From Diphasiastrum complanatum (taxonomy: Eukaryota > Streptophyta > Lycopodiopsida > Lycopodiales > Lycopodiaceae): a DNA stretch of 64,000 nt. The stretch lies in NCBI GenBank assembly GCA_029204225.1, contig CM055093.1, positions 2,582,887 through 2,646,886 of the forward strand. The letters are read 5' to 3'. A model generated the notes under the pieces. It was not told the origin of the DNA, did no database searches, and was given only the letters and a program-made list of their open reading frames with translations. Positions 48,641 to 59,881 of the stretch are shown piece by piece; positions within the stretch are counted from its first letter, which is position 1; each line of letters starts with the position of its first letter. The position numbers and the translations under genes were made by a program.

Positions 48641-48655
48641 ATTCTTGTTGTCGGC

Positions 48656-50520
48656 CTATTTTGTCTCACCAAATTCTTGATCAGATTCTTCAAATTCATC
48701 ATCTGCATCAAAATTTTCAGAGTTCTGGTCTGCCGCTTCTAATTCACTGATATTAGAAGTCTTTATATCAATCTGGTGAATTTTCAGATTGTGTTGTGTA
48801 GCATATGCAAAGAGTAGTCGAATGCTTGTCATCTTGACCATTGGCGAATATGTGTCGAAATAATCGACTCTGTACCTTTGTGTTTAGCCCTTTGCGACAA
48901 GTCTTGCTTTGTAGCGTCCAACAGTGCCATCTGATTTCATTTTTCTTTTGTATACCCACTTGCAGTCAACAATCTTTTTGTTTTCAGGTAGTGGCTCTAG
49001 TGTTCATGCCTCGTTTTGTCTCATTGATTCGATTTCGTCTGACATTGCCTACTTCCAAAATTTTCCCTCTGGACTCTGGACGGCTTCTAGATATGTTGTT
49101 GTGAAGCTGCAGTACTCAAATTGTGTCTTCGCTCCACTGAAGATTGTCAATGTATCGATTTGGAGGTCTTCTTTGTCTTGTTGACCTTTTGGGTTCGTTT
49201 CGTCACTGCTCGAATGTTTCTGCTTCATGGGATTGATCTTCTACTTTATGCTGCTTTGGAGTCTGGAGCTCAACATTTTGATTTAATGTATGTCCTTGAT
49301 GTCCCTCTTGAATCGGCATCAGTGTGAAGATCTCATGGCCTTTTTCATCCTTTTGTCCAAAAAATGTGGACTCATCGAACTTCACATCTCTACTTGAAAC
49401 GACCTTTTTTGTGATTGGATTGTAGAGTCTGTACACTTGTGATCCGTTTGAGTACCCGACCATGATTGTTTGCTCTAATTTATCATCGAGCTTGTTTTTT
49501 CTTTCTTTTGGAATGTGCTTGTATGCTGCACATCCGAATACACGCATGTATGATAGATCAGGCTTTGTACCTATCCACATTTCGTACGGTGTCTTGTTTT
49601 CCAAGGCTGTCATTGTTGAGCTGTTCTACAAGTGTACTGCTACAGCTATTGCCTCAGCCCAAAATTGACTTGGCAATCGAGCCTGTGCCATCATGCATCT
49701 GGCTTTTTCGACTAGTGTCATGTTTCTCCTTTCTGCGATACCATTATATTTAGGTGTGTACGCAGGAGTGAATTGATGCTCTATTCCCTATTTTTGGTAG
49801 AATTTTCTGTGATCTTGTACTCACCTCCATTATCAGATCTGATGATTTGAATCTTCTTTGAGGTGTGTCTCTCTGCAAATGCCACAAAGTTTCTGAAAGA
49901 GTCAAACACTTTAGATTTTTTCTTTAGGTAGTAGACCGTTGTCATCCAGTTGCAGTCATCAATGAACGTTAGGAAATATCTTGACATGAGAGCGAATCTA
50001 CTTTCATCAGTCCACAAACATCTGAGTGGACGAGCTCAAAAACTTCTTTAGCTCTTCTTCCCTCATGTGTGAATGGACTTCGCTGATGTTTGCCTTTCTG
50101 ACAGACATCGCAAAAGTCAGTATCGGGTCTGGATATCTTTAGACCTTTGACTATGTCTTTCTTGTACATGTCATACAAGCTCCTCATGTTTAGATGATAT
50201 CTTCTGTACCAGAGCTAATTTTCATTTTCTGATGCATTTAGTATGCTATTAGAATTGCTGATTATCTTGGCTTGGTAGAGATTTACTTCTCTATATCCAA
50301 TTGTCAGCAATTTGTTTGTTGTTTTCTCAATCATTCGGCATGGATTGTCATCGAACAGAACTCGAATTCCAAGATCTGTCATCTTGGAGACTAATAGTAG
50401 GTCTTTTCTCAATGAAGGTACGTAGAGTGCTCCTAGCATCTCTGCTTGATTTGACAGTGTTCGCAGCTGTAGAGTCCCGATGCCCTTGACATCGTGTCGG
50501 CTCCCATCACCTAGAATCAC
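48656..50520 (-). pseudogene. pol: Copia family 2 protease/integrase/RT fragment
   Basis: Close relative of 28726-30900. Order: ILGDGSRHDVKGIGTLQL (50520), pre-integrase MRSLYDMYKKDIVKGLK and CDVCQKGKH, integrase LVHSDVCGLM, FLTFIDDCNWMTTVYYLK, IIRSDNGGEYK, then NKTPYEMWIGTKPDL, SSRDVKFDESTFF, and the start of RT (MVKMTSIRLLFAYATQHNLK). It ends at about 48760, where an acidic stretch (SENFDADDEFEESDQEFG) joins it to the gypsy element. Unlike the 28.7-kb copy, it keeps the integrase core. Confidence 0.85.
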
Positions 50521-50523
50521 TGT

Positions 50524-52843
50524 TCTGTTTTTTTCGAGTTCTCTGAAGTATCCATGATGGATCTAATCTTGATATCGAAGACTATCTTAATCTTTTTTAG
50601 GGTAGTTACTCTCTCAAGGATGTAAGTGTCCACTTTGGATGCTTCACTTAATCTCAAGAGGAGTTTACAACTTGCCTCAAAACATGTGAAAACATGATTT
50701 TCAAAAAAGTGAGTATCAAGCTCAATCTTGTTCTTACTAGAATCAAGAGCATACTTTTGACAATACAATATCTTGCTTTCAAAAAGTATTGGAAACACAT
50801 CTAAGTCAATAATGACAAGAAACATGTCCATACCATAAGCATCATACAAAACTAGTATAGCTTTTCTTGAACTTTGAGATCCAAAAAATTCAATGAAGCA
50901 AGATAGCATTTCAAGCAAAGGAAGAGAAGCATATATGAATGTGTTGTAGTAAATACAACATGAAAGATGCCCCTCTTTGTCATGTAAGGTGAGCCATAAA
51001 GACTCAGCCATGCATCTTGAAGATCTTCTTGAAATCATATGAAGAAGAAACTCCTCCTCACACATTGGCCCCATCATAACTTGAATACCTTCAAAAAAGA
51101 TAACTTGTGATGCTTCTTGAGAAGCCTTGATCTCGGCCACTTCCAAGATTGAATCTTTATGCAATGTGACATCTCTATTCACAATCACTTTTGAAATAGA
51201 GAGTGTAAAGACACTAAAGGCCTCCTTGATGGATGAGTATCCAATCATGATCCATGAGCTTGGATCATCCTTCCTTCTTGTTTCCAAGGGAATATGTGCA
51301 AAGCAAGCACTACCAAGTTCACTAAGGTGATCAACCTTAGGCTTCATCTTGAATAAAACTTCATATGGTGCTATTCCTTCAAGAGCTCCAATACTCCTCA
51401 AAGCTTTGATCTTCAATGAGAATTTCTTCTCAACATATGCTTTGAATAATAAGGAATAATCATACACCATAATACTTGAAGAGAGAAGATATGTGTATCT
51501 TGTGTGATCATCCTCCTTTGAGATATTGGACATATAAGAAACATCAAGAGAGTTTGCACTCTCACTTGGATCCAATTTGTAAATGCCTTCAAATCTTGAT
51601 CCATATGCAAGGATCTCACCATCCTTCTTAATCACACAATTGTCAATATTGAAATTGACATCAAAGCCACTATCAAGAAGTTGGCCAACACTTAAGATGT
51701 TCTTTGTAAGCTTTGGGACAAAAAGAACATTGTTGAGAAAGAGATATTTAGAAGATGCAAGTTTAAAGGGAATAATCCCTACTCCTTCAATATTGCACTC
51801 ATGCTTATTTGCAAAGTATATGGTCTTCTTGACTCCATCATAAGGCATAATAGATGAAAAAGAGTGCTTGGAGCCACACATATGTGAAGATGCTCCACTA
51901 TCAATATACCATGAGTCATCCTTGTTGAAGGTGGAAGAGGAGAAGCTTGATGCCATAAGAGAGCCTTCTCCATCACTTGCAATATAGTCTTCTTTCTCAT
52001 TGGTGATGTTGGCTTGATTGAGTTGATTCTTCTTCTTGAAGCAATTGGTGGCATAATGGCCTTTCTTGCCACAATAAAAGCACTTGATCATCTTCTTCTT
52101 GAGATTTGAATTAGAAGCATGAGAGGTATCTTTCTCCTCTCCATCTTGGTCTTTAGCTTTTTCATTAGAGAAGTGATGGTGTTGCTTCTTACTCTTCTCT
52201 TTGTGCTTGGCAAATAGAACTTTGCCATCATCATGATCGAGTGATAGCTTGTCCATCCTCAAGAGTTTGTACTCTTGTCTTTATTCTTCAAAAATAAGCA
52301 CACTTTGAAGGGACTCCAAACTTGGTAGCTCCTCCTTAATAGCATAGGATTGGACAAGGTTGTCATATTCATCTCTCAAGCCATTGAGAATGACTTGGAC
52401 TGCTCACTTTGATTGATTGAGTCACCAATACATGCAAGCTCTCTATAAATATCCTTGACTCTCAAAACATAATTAGATACACTCTCATCACTCTTTTGAC
52501 TACTTTGGAATATTTGATTTCTAAGAGTGAGGAGCCTAGAGGTGTTCTTAGCCTCATAGATGGACTTGAGACAATCCCAAGCTTCCTTGGATGTAGAACA
52601 ATTACCAATCTCCCTCAATATCTCATTAGAGACATTCATCTTAATGTAGTGGAGAGCCATCCTACCTCTCTTCTTGTATTTTTGTACTTCTTGAAGGACT
52701 TGAGGCTCCTCCTCAATCCCAAATACAATGTCCATCACATCTTGGAGTATCAAGATGGACTCCATCCTCAACTTCCATATTGAATAATTGGAAGTAGACA
52801 ATCTCTCACTTGGTTGCAACAAGTATGAACTCATTGAAGTCAT
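50524..52843 (-). pseudogene. gag: Copia gag-protease with atypical C-terminal region
   Basis: Gag starts at 52843 (MTSMSSYLLQPSERLSTSNY) and runs to about 52376. After a frameshift, a 581-codon frame (52262-50517) holds the end of gag, a zinc knuckle CFYCGKKGHYATNC, the protease DSGASSHMC (about 51890), the LTKNILSVGQLL segment, and only scraps of integrase (KKFSLKIKALRS fused to APYEVLFKMKPK, without the DNGGEY motif). The last ~190 residues (for example LDVFPILFESKILYCQKYAL) do not look like copia pol. They stay open to the junction with family 2 at 50520. Confidence 0.75.
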
Positions 52844-53587
52844 GTAAAGTGGAGATAAACAAAAGTGATGAACAAAAAATGTTGCTTCTCTCTTACTATA
52901 GGATCCAATAATGGTGTGCTACCATCTCCTATGCAAGATCTTGCAACAAACTGTGAGATGATTCTCACTAGCTATCTCAATCTCTCCAAAACTAGATCTA
53001 CTTCACATCAAATGATGGAGTATGGGCAAAGTTAGGATCAAACACTCTTAGCACGTGTGAAATACACTAAGAAACCAAATTTGACTCAAATACAATGATA
53101 TTGCATGAAACGAAATGGCTAAGATCTCAAAACAGTGCCTAGATCACATATAGATGAGATTGGTAAGCATTCAACTGTGATTTTGGATCAAACAAGCAAT
53201 CTTTTGACCAAACCAAATGTGTCTACCCAGGTCTAGGTGCCCTACCTAACCCTCTTCAAAAGCTTATAACTTTTGATTGGCTCAACCGAATGGAATGAAA
53301 CTGATTGCATAAAAAACTAGACAAAAATAGCTTCAAAACAAGCTATCTAGCAAGATTTTTGGATCAAACATGAAAGAGAACTCCCAAACTGAAATTGGAT
53401 GTTCCTCACACGTGTCTGAGCACCTGATTCCGTACAGTACCAGGTCAGACCCAATCAATGTCCTTTTGATCTCTTTTGATCCAAAATTGAACAAGATAGC
53501 TAGGAAAATGGGCCTTGACAATTTCTAGCTCAAGATTGATGAATAGTTTTCACTCAAATGGATAAAAATGCATGATAACCTTAGGTA
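52844..53587 (-). other. Leader of the 50.5-54.4 kb copia element
   Basis: About 740 bp between the primer site and gag; no conserved frame. Confidence 0.65.
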
Positions 53588-53600
53588 GGCTCTGATACCA
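53588..53600 (-). promoter_or_regulatory. Primer-binding site (initiator tRNA-Met)
   Basis: Reads TGGTATCAGAGCC on minus, abutting the LTR. Confidence 0.92.
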
Positions 53601-54382
53601 TGTTGAATTTTACACGTGTAGATTGTCCACTACATGTACTTGTGATCTCCTAAGGTGTGTAGATGCACCAATATCAAGACTAGATTGAGATTCAAGATCT
53701 ATCTTTGATTCTATGGCAAAAACACACTACTACATGCATTCAATCACTTCCAACTCTCACTCACACGTGTGGAAAGTGTTCCAAAAGTATTCTAAGTAAA
53801 AACAAGCTTCTCTCCTTGGGTAGAGAGAGAAAAACCATCATGAGCTCTCGGGTAGAGAGAGAAAGCTAGAAATTCAATGACACTCAAAATCCACTCAATC
53901 TCAAAATCAATTAGATCCAAAAGGAGGAGTACAATGATACTAATAGATTCATGAGCTACCACTATGCTTAACTATGATTGGATCACACTTTGCCACCTTT
54001 TAATCCTATTGGACCATTGATCCATGCACCTCTAAATTCTATTGGACTATATTCAAGCACACTTCAATTTTCTATTGGACCTCACAAGGTTTCACCTCTA
54101 AATCCTATTGGACCTCTTAAGCTTCATCAAACAAAAGCATGACACTTGTCTACACTCTAATTGGCACAAGTTTGGGTCTATTTTGGCTCAATATTGGCAT
54201 TACAAGTGGAAATGGATAATTTGCCATCTATGCCAAATTTGACCCTATCAACATCCTACACCTAAATGCTTGACTATGAAATTCTATGAGACCCCTATAT
54301 CAAACATTTTGATTTACTTTACAATTCTCCACACGTGGGAACATCCTCCACACATGTGAGATTCACTTACAAACTTCTATCA
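53601..54382 (-). repeat. 5' LTR of the 50.5-54.4 kb copia element (782 bp)
   Basis: On minus TGATAGAAGTTTG..AATTCAACA. Nearly identical to the solo LTR at 6419-7199 in opposite orientation. CACACGTGTG at 53762-53771 and a TACACGTGTAG palindrome near 53610. Confidence 0.92.
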
Positions 54383-54960
54383 TAAAAAATACCAAGCTAG
54401 ATTTTTGCCAATTTCTCACATCCATATGCCCACATGGTAGTGTATGATGTATACTAAAACACAAAATAAAAAAACAAATGTGTGTAATCAGAAATACTAT
54501 TCATATATTGAGTAATACAAAAACAATATTACACTAACCTTCCATCCACATCCGCGAACAAATTCCCATTCTAATTCAGTCACTTCTTTTCCATTTTCGA
54601 ATGCTTTTAGCATCGTATGAAAAACTCATTCACGAGAGCATTTTGAAGGTAAAGGCTCCAAAGGTTCGTCATTCTCCAATGCCCTCCTTCTTCTTCGATT
54701 GCTATTTCTTCTTTGTTTCAATGTTATGTTTCTTTCCTTTTTGGCTTCTTCACACCTTGAGATCCACTTTTTCGTTTGTCCACAATTATATAATATTGTC
54801 CACTTTTCCGTTTGTCCACCTGCAAGGTTGATAGTACATTAGGTTGTTTAACACATAAAAAAATTAAAATAACACATATTTATACAAGTGCTTAAAAAAA
54901 TATACAAACCTAATCATCCATGACAAATTGTAAAGCGTATTTCGTATGTCATCGTTGAAG
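54383..54960. other. No recognised gene
   Basis: AT-rich, downstream of the CACTA fragment on the minus strand. Possibly decayed CACTA sequence. Confidence 0.35.
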
Positions 54961-55480
54961 AAACTTCAAATAGAAAGTGGAAGTATGAATTGCAACATTT
55001 TATGCCAATCATGTGATTTCAATCCACTTAATTTACCGTCTTTGGTAAATGACTTGCATAAAGTATGTGCATAGCCTGTTGGAGTTCTCATTTGTGTTAT
55101 GACATGTTTAACATATGAGAGTTGCTCTTTTGTAAGAATCCACGGCACGCTAGGTAGAATCTCATCTCCACCTTTGGTGTATTGTATCCAATAGGGTCTT
55201 TTCACATCGGCTGCTTGTAGATCTTTACGAGTTGCAAAGTTGTCTTTTATGCCAATGATGTGGTTTCATAAGGATTCATCGACGTTTTTGAATATGTGCA
55301 TAGGATTCAATAGATGGTTTATCAATAAACTTCTCCAATGGAATAATTAATGAAAAATAGACAACCGTTTCATACCATCAATGGATTCATTCCATGAAGA
55401 ATTAGCATCATGATGTTTAAGCCATTCACCATGCCATTCCACTAGACATTATCAATCATTATATGGTTAAGAAGAGCAAG
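54961..55480 (-). pseudogene. CACTA (En/Spm) transposase fragment, DUF4218-type region
   Basis: The minus frame has HLLNPMHIFKNVDESL (family MHIEKNVCD), PSVPWILTKEQLSYVKHVIT, MRTPTGYAHTLCK and LSGLKSHDWHKMLQFILPLS. The last resembles the family motif LKSHDCHVLMQ..LP. Other scraps extend to about 55480. Both ends are lost. It could derive from the same CACTA family as 7262-7980. Confidence 0.8.
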
Positions 55481-55994
55481 ATGATTCTTAAACCAGTTTG
55501 TTGCATATCTTTTTACGTAAGCATACAATATACTGAATAATTGCTTAGCATAAATGGTAACCCTCATTTACTTCTTGAATACATGGTTACAAACTTTTTT
55601 AAGAATACATACGGGTATTGTGTTTTGACTATATTTTAAGTCACGATAATGGTTTAAATGTAATACAACGATATGTTAGCTTGCGGACTCTTGTATAGTA
55701 TGGATTTGCTCAAGAAGTTATGAGTACCATACATTACCTATGTACAGGTAGGAATGCTGGTTTGGCATGGATTTGTCCCACACTTCATGTATCGGTCCAA
55801 GCTAACTACTTGTTTGGTTCTGCTTTTACAAATCTTGTACAACTTGGTTAATAGGGTTAACCAATAATTCATGGCGTCAAATAGACCAATGTTTCAAATT
55901 TATGCTAACACATTTTCTCAGATTCATGACTTTTTGTCTATGCAAAGTTTCAAATTCATAGTTCATGTATCAGATGTTTGCATACACATTACAA
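55481..55994. other. Spacer left of gene 4, copy D
   Basis: No gene. The part from about 55840 is homologous (inverted) to 18640-18456 of copy A, so the border of copy D is near 55840. Confidence 0.5.
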
Positions 55995-57189
55995 ATGGCG
56001 CAATCAAGGAAGCCGTGCTCCTCAATCGACTCTATGCTTCTATTCAATGAGAAAGATGATAATGGATTATGGGTGCCAAGAAAATATTCAAAAAACTCAT
56101 GGGTTTTGATGCATCCATCGTCAAGAGGAGCATTTCGAAAAAGCAAAAGGTCAAAACTATCATTTTGATTTTAGTGGAAGGCTAGAATTTTGGATTTCAG
56201 AACATCATCAGGAGGAAAATCTATTTTTGAAATTCTAGTCTAGCATGTATATATGCATTCAGAGATAAATGTGCAAGGATTCAACCGTCAAGATCACAAA
56301 AAAAACAACTATGAGTATTGATATTTTTTATACTTAGATTTTTGTCATTCATAAATATCTAATAGTATACTTGCCAATCTGATCATTTTTCTCTTGCAGA
56401 TTTATATCCATCCAACATAAATGAATGGGAGCCCAATGGATCTTTAGCAGACATGTTAGATGTTATTCACACTGATATTGGATAGCTGCAATATCGAGGT
56501 AGAACTGCAAAATATCTAGCTGATAGTGAGATCTTTTTTTTATAAATCAATGTACATTCCTGATACAAAAGAAAATTTTGGACAAATAGTCTCAATTCCA
56601 TTACCTAGTTTTGAAAGTGATGAATGGATTGCACCAAATGCTACAGTTTCAGAATCACTTCGTTGCAAGATATATGATGATGTAAAAAATTCATTAAAAA
56701 TGAGCACGAGATCAAAAACAGCCAGATTAAGTTGGTTTATTTTCTTGAATATATTTGTGGATTTCGTTTCAAGTGTCAATGTACAAAAAACACCAACGAT
56801 GTCTGTATGCAAAAATTTATCAGATAGTTTATTATCTGAAGTTATGGATGAAGGCTCGGACAAAAGATCAGATGGAGAAATAGAATGCAGAATTAAAATG
56901 TCTTCCATGTGCTTCCATTATCAAATTGAAAAACAAATGTTGAGCTTATGCTTCCATTATCAAAGATGGAAAAAAAAATAAAGGTAAATGGGTGCCACTC
57001 GATCAAGACTTGGAAGCCAGTGGACATTCAAAATGAAAAAATATTGAAATTATATACAATGATGTGCCATTTTGATGTGTGTTGAGGTGGAAGAAGATTG
57101 GAGTCTAAATTACATCAGGCGGGAACTATTGCTCCTACAAGATGATGTATTTTTAGATTTCAGATTCATTTTCAATGGTAAACTTGTAA
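55995..57189 (+). pseudogene. Gene 4, copy D: unknown protein
   Basis: Start ATG at 55995 (MAQSRKPCSSIDSMLLFNEK), matching copy A. Exon 1 carries GLWVPRKYSKNSWVLMHPSS; an intron ending CTCTTGCAG at about 56400; then LYPSNINEWEPNGSLADMLD, VIHTDIG, and a long frame 56526-56981 with DTKENFGQIVSIPLPSF, LRCKIYDDVKNSLKMSTRSK, FIFLNIFVDFVSSVNVQKTP and CFHYQRWKKK. It ends FSMVNL at 57189. Stops near 56168, 56486 and 56981 inactivate it. No known domain recognised; one hydrophobic stretch (WFIFLNIFVDFV) could be a helix core or a membrane segment. Confidence 0.65.
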
Positions 57190-57566
57190 GTAACTGTAAA
57201 CACTCGATCCTTTATGAATAGTTTCAATCAAAACTTTATAATACAATCTTTGTACTAATTGTAACTCACTTTGTATTAGTTTTATGCAAGTACGTAAAAG
57301 ACATGAGCTCGAGATCAAATGCAGAGATATTGACGAAACAATCCAACTTATGGAATAACACTGAGATTCACTATCAACAAATACATGCCAATCATTATGT
57401 CTTTTACTCAATATAGAAAATTGCATTCCATTATTACACTATGGATACAACCTGATTGTAAGAATCTATGTTGATATCAATAAAAAAAACCCATAAACGG
57501 GTTGTTTACATGTAAAATGATTGTATCTTTTTTTTTTTTTATGTATTACTATTTACAAATAGATCT
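57190..57566. other. Convergent spacer between genes 4 and 3, copy D
   Basis: About 377 bp, AT-rich, inverted counterpart of 16906-17280. Confidence 0.6.
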
Positions 57567-58345
57567 CTAGTCAGTCAATTTTTTATATTTTTTTTATCAG
57601 TATTAGGAACTGATAAGGGAACAACTCCTTCTATAATCTCGTTTTTCCTCTGTTTGGGGAAGGATCTCTATGTCTTTTAAGTCAAGGGGACTCTCTGCTA
57701 TAATATCGTCTTCCTCTGTGTTAGGAAGGACTTTTATTCTTTTTTTATCATATATAATAAGATCTGCATCATGAGCAACCTGAAATGCTGTTAAGGTAGG
57801 AGCAGCTTGCCTTTGAGGGCCCTCAATCTCAAGTGCAATGCTTACACCATTCTGTGCATAGGTTTCGATCAACTCTTGCCGAAATCTATATACATCATCA
57901 GGAGTATACGGCTCAGGAGTGAACTGTCATTACAAAACATGAGAATCAGCAAATTACAAACAATGATAGTAAAGAAATATAAATCAGCATGAAAAATAGA
58001 CTAACAACAAAAACTACACCATGGAAATCGAAATCTACTATTACATCTAAAAATTTTGATGTTTTATCTTTTATGTCGGCACAAAATTTGGGACCTAATC
58101 TAAAGCTTTTAAGTGAATCTGGAAGAAAAAAAATCAAAATAATTGCCAAGAAGAGCAATTTTATTAGCTAGGTAGGCCTCGCACTGGTTATAATGATCAG
58201 AATCAAAATAAACTTGGAAAGGATCGTATGGAATTCTGACAAAAAGATTATGTACAGGAGTAAAAAGAGAAGTAGATACAATATTTACAGATTTCTCTAT
58301 TTTTTGTCGAGCTCCTCTTGGGTAATCAACACTTTTGGTGAAGAA
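57567..58345 (-). pseudogene. Gene 3, copy D: downstream part (Ulp1-like gene tail)
   Basis: Frame 58345 to about 58125 is open (SVDYPRGARQKIEKSVN, VRIPYDPFQVYFDSDHYNQ, ANKIALLGN). One extra T in a T run shifts it into SFRLGPKFCADIKDKTSKFL; a border near 58020 and an acceptor GACAG at 57924 lead to the last exon (YTPDDVYRFRQELIETYAQN to ILPQTEE). Compared with copy A, the middle exons with the QQQDVFSC motif are missing here. Whether this frame is spliced to the histone frame or is a separate protein cannot be told from sequence alone. Confidence 0.6.
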
Positions 58346-58350
58346 ACCTG

Positions 58351-58980
58351 CTAAGGAGCAGGACGAATAACAGGAGGAGGAAGGGGTGATGATTCTCGAT
58401 CTGAATCAAATTCTCCATCATCTGACTCAGAGCTCAAGACGATTCGGGGTCTCTTGGCAGGGATAACTCTAGGAGGAAGGGAAGCAACTAGCCTTCGAGA
58501 TCTCACTTTCTTAGGAACAGGCTGTTTCCTTTTCCTCCTAGAGATAGTCGGCAAGTAGGCTCTATCAAGAGGCAGGTCTTTGGAGGTGCTGGCGTTATCA
58601 ACATGCAGACAAGAAAAACGATCCCGAAGTCTTCTGAGAATGACGAAATCTTTTGGCATGACGGTGACACGCTTACCATGCGCTGCCAAAAGACAGGTAT
58701 CCTCAAAAAACTGGGACATAAAATCCTTTCCAACACCCTGTAAGGCCTGCATGGTTGTCACGACAAAATGAACATTTAGCCCAAGTGACAAAGTGACATT
58801 CCTGATAGATCGACTGAAAGGAGCTCTAGGAATCAACAGTTTAGTTGATCTCTAGAGTTTTCTAATCTCCCTCAGCCAGGCCTGCCTTCTGCCACCTCTA
58901 CGGCCAGTACCAAGCGGAACACGGACATGGGAAGGCTGTACAGTGGTTATGGCATGGATAGTGGATTTGGTCCTAACCAT
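58351..58980 (-). pseudogene. Gene 3, copy D: histone H3 variant with long C-terminal extension (one nonsense codon)
   Basis: From ATG 58980 the frame spans 209 codons. Residues 1-7 MVRTKST match H3 MARTKQT. The tail is 12 residues shorter than H3. The histone fold (about 36-121) aligns with H3 without a single gap: LREIRKL, LLIPRAPFSRSIR, MQALQ, FFEDTCLLAAHGKRVTVMPK, DFVILRRLR. LIPxAPF recalls plant CENH3, but loop 1 has canonical H3 length. Residues 122-209 are a novel extension: basic (RRKRKQPVPKKVRSRR), then acidic (SSESDDGEFDSDRES), then Pro-rich. Codon 43 is TAG (58852-58854), where H3 has Gln55; a CAG to TAG change explains it. It starts just after the leader array of the shared promoter. 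It would act in nucleosomes in the nucleus. An alternative is a host histone pseudogene trapped here, but gene order argues against that. Confidence 0.85.
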
Positions 58981-59062
58981 CATTCTCAAAAAAAAAAAAT
59001 TAAAAAAAAAAAAGTTTGAACAAAAGAGCAGCGAATGAAAACAAAAAAATTTGTGATCAGAG

Positions 59063-59245
59063 GACGCTTGAGATCGATACCAGAGCTGAATATCGGTTTC
59101 GAACGCAAGATATACACAGAATATTTCCAGAAAGGAGATGAGCGCTCGAAAGCGATATTGGAAAAACAATGGTATCAGTCTCGAGCGCACTTCTGTGAGA
59201 AGGAGGACGATTAAATGGTGAGAGGGCACGCTTGAGAGCTATATT
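59063..59245 (-). repeat. Left array of five alternating palindromic sites (leader of the histone gene, copy D)
   Basis: In the direction of gene 3: forward (centre about 59236), reverse 59179, forward 59151, reverse 59099, forward 59071. The best site, on plus, is GCGCTCGAAAGCGATATT. Spacings are 57, 28, 52 and 28 bp. Confidence 0.85.
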
Positions 59246-59618
59246 GGGAGCGAAAACCAAAAATTTTGCAAAAACAATAAAAATTCCGAGGACTTATATA
59301 TACGAAATTCTCGCACGTGTGTAAAAATGGTCAATGACATGTGTCGCCATCTAACTGGTACATGTGGAATGTCCGTACTGACAATGATGGCTCAATTATG
59401 TGGCCACGTAGATTGGGACACGTGCATGAATCACTTTTCGATGCGTGTCATTCTCGCATGTGACAGATGTCAGATCAATCATTGTTTGTACGGCGGATTC
59501 TTTCTGACCAATTATACATCGACATGTGTCATTTTGTAACTCCACATATGCAAATTTATTTTTATAAATAGTTCATTTTTAGCTCGTATTTTCATGCAAA
59601 TTTTCGATTTCTTGGCCG

Positions 59619-59849
59619 GATATCGATTTCAAGCGCACCCTTTGCACTGATTACCCTCCATTGACTTACTTACGCCTGGAACCGATACTGCCTCATCCGG
59701 TAACGCATTCAAGCACGCCTTACATCTCATTTCTTTTCTGCTCTTTGTTCACGCGCTTGGATCCGAAACCGTAATTTCTAATATCTCTTTCGAGCGCACA
59801 TTGTCTTGAGATTCTTGTCTGACCTGCAGTTTGCGCCTGAGAGCGATAT
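59619..59849 (+). repeat. Right array of six alternating palindromic sites (leader of gene 2, copy D)
   Basis: Sites at 59619-59639, 59672-59689, 59699-59719, 59751-59773, 59781-59799 and 59833-59849 alternate forward and reverse. Forward example: GATATCGATTTCAAGCGCAC. Reverse example: GCGCCTGAGAGCGATAT. Spacings are about 53, 27, 53, 28 and 52 bp: three modules of about 80 bp. Confidence 0.88.
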
Positions 59850-59881
59850 TTGGAATTTTAGATCTATAGTTTTTGTTTAAA

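Larger units (their letters stand above)
58981..59881. promoter_or_regulatory. Bidirectional promoter of genes 3 and 2, copy D
   Basis: Divergent TATA boxes: TATATATAAG on minus at 59293-59303 and TATAAATAG on plus at 59563-59571, about 260 bp apart (copy B: about 274). Between them are CACGTG or CATGTG boxes at about 59313, 59336, 59359, 59420, 59456 and 59520. The first palindromic site lies about 61 bp downstream of each TATA box, as in copy B. Confidence 0.8.

Noticed and set aside
58351-58980. A classic plant CENH3
   Set aside because: LIPxAPF is CENH3-like, but loop 1 has normal H3 length, the tail is short and the C-terminal extension is foreign to CENH3, so I call it only an H3 variant.
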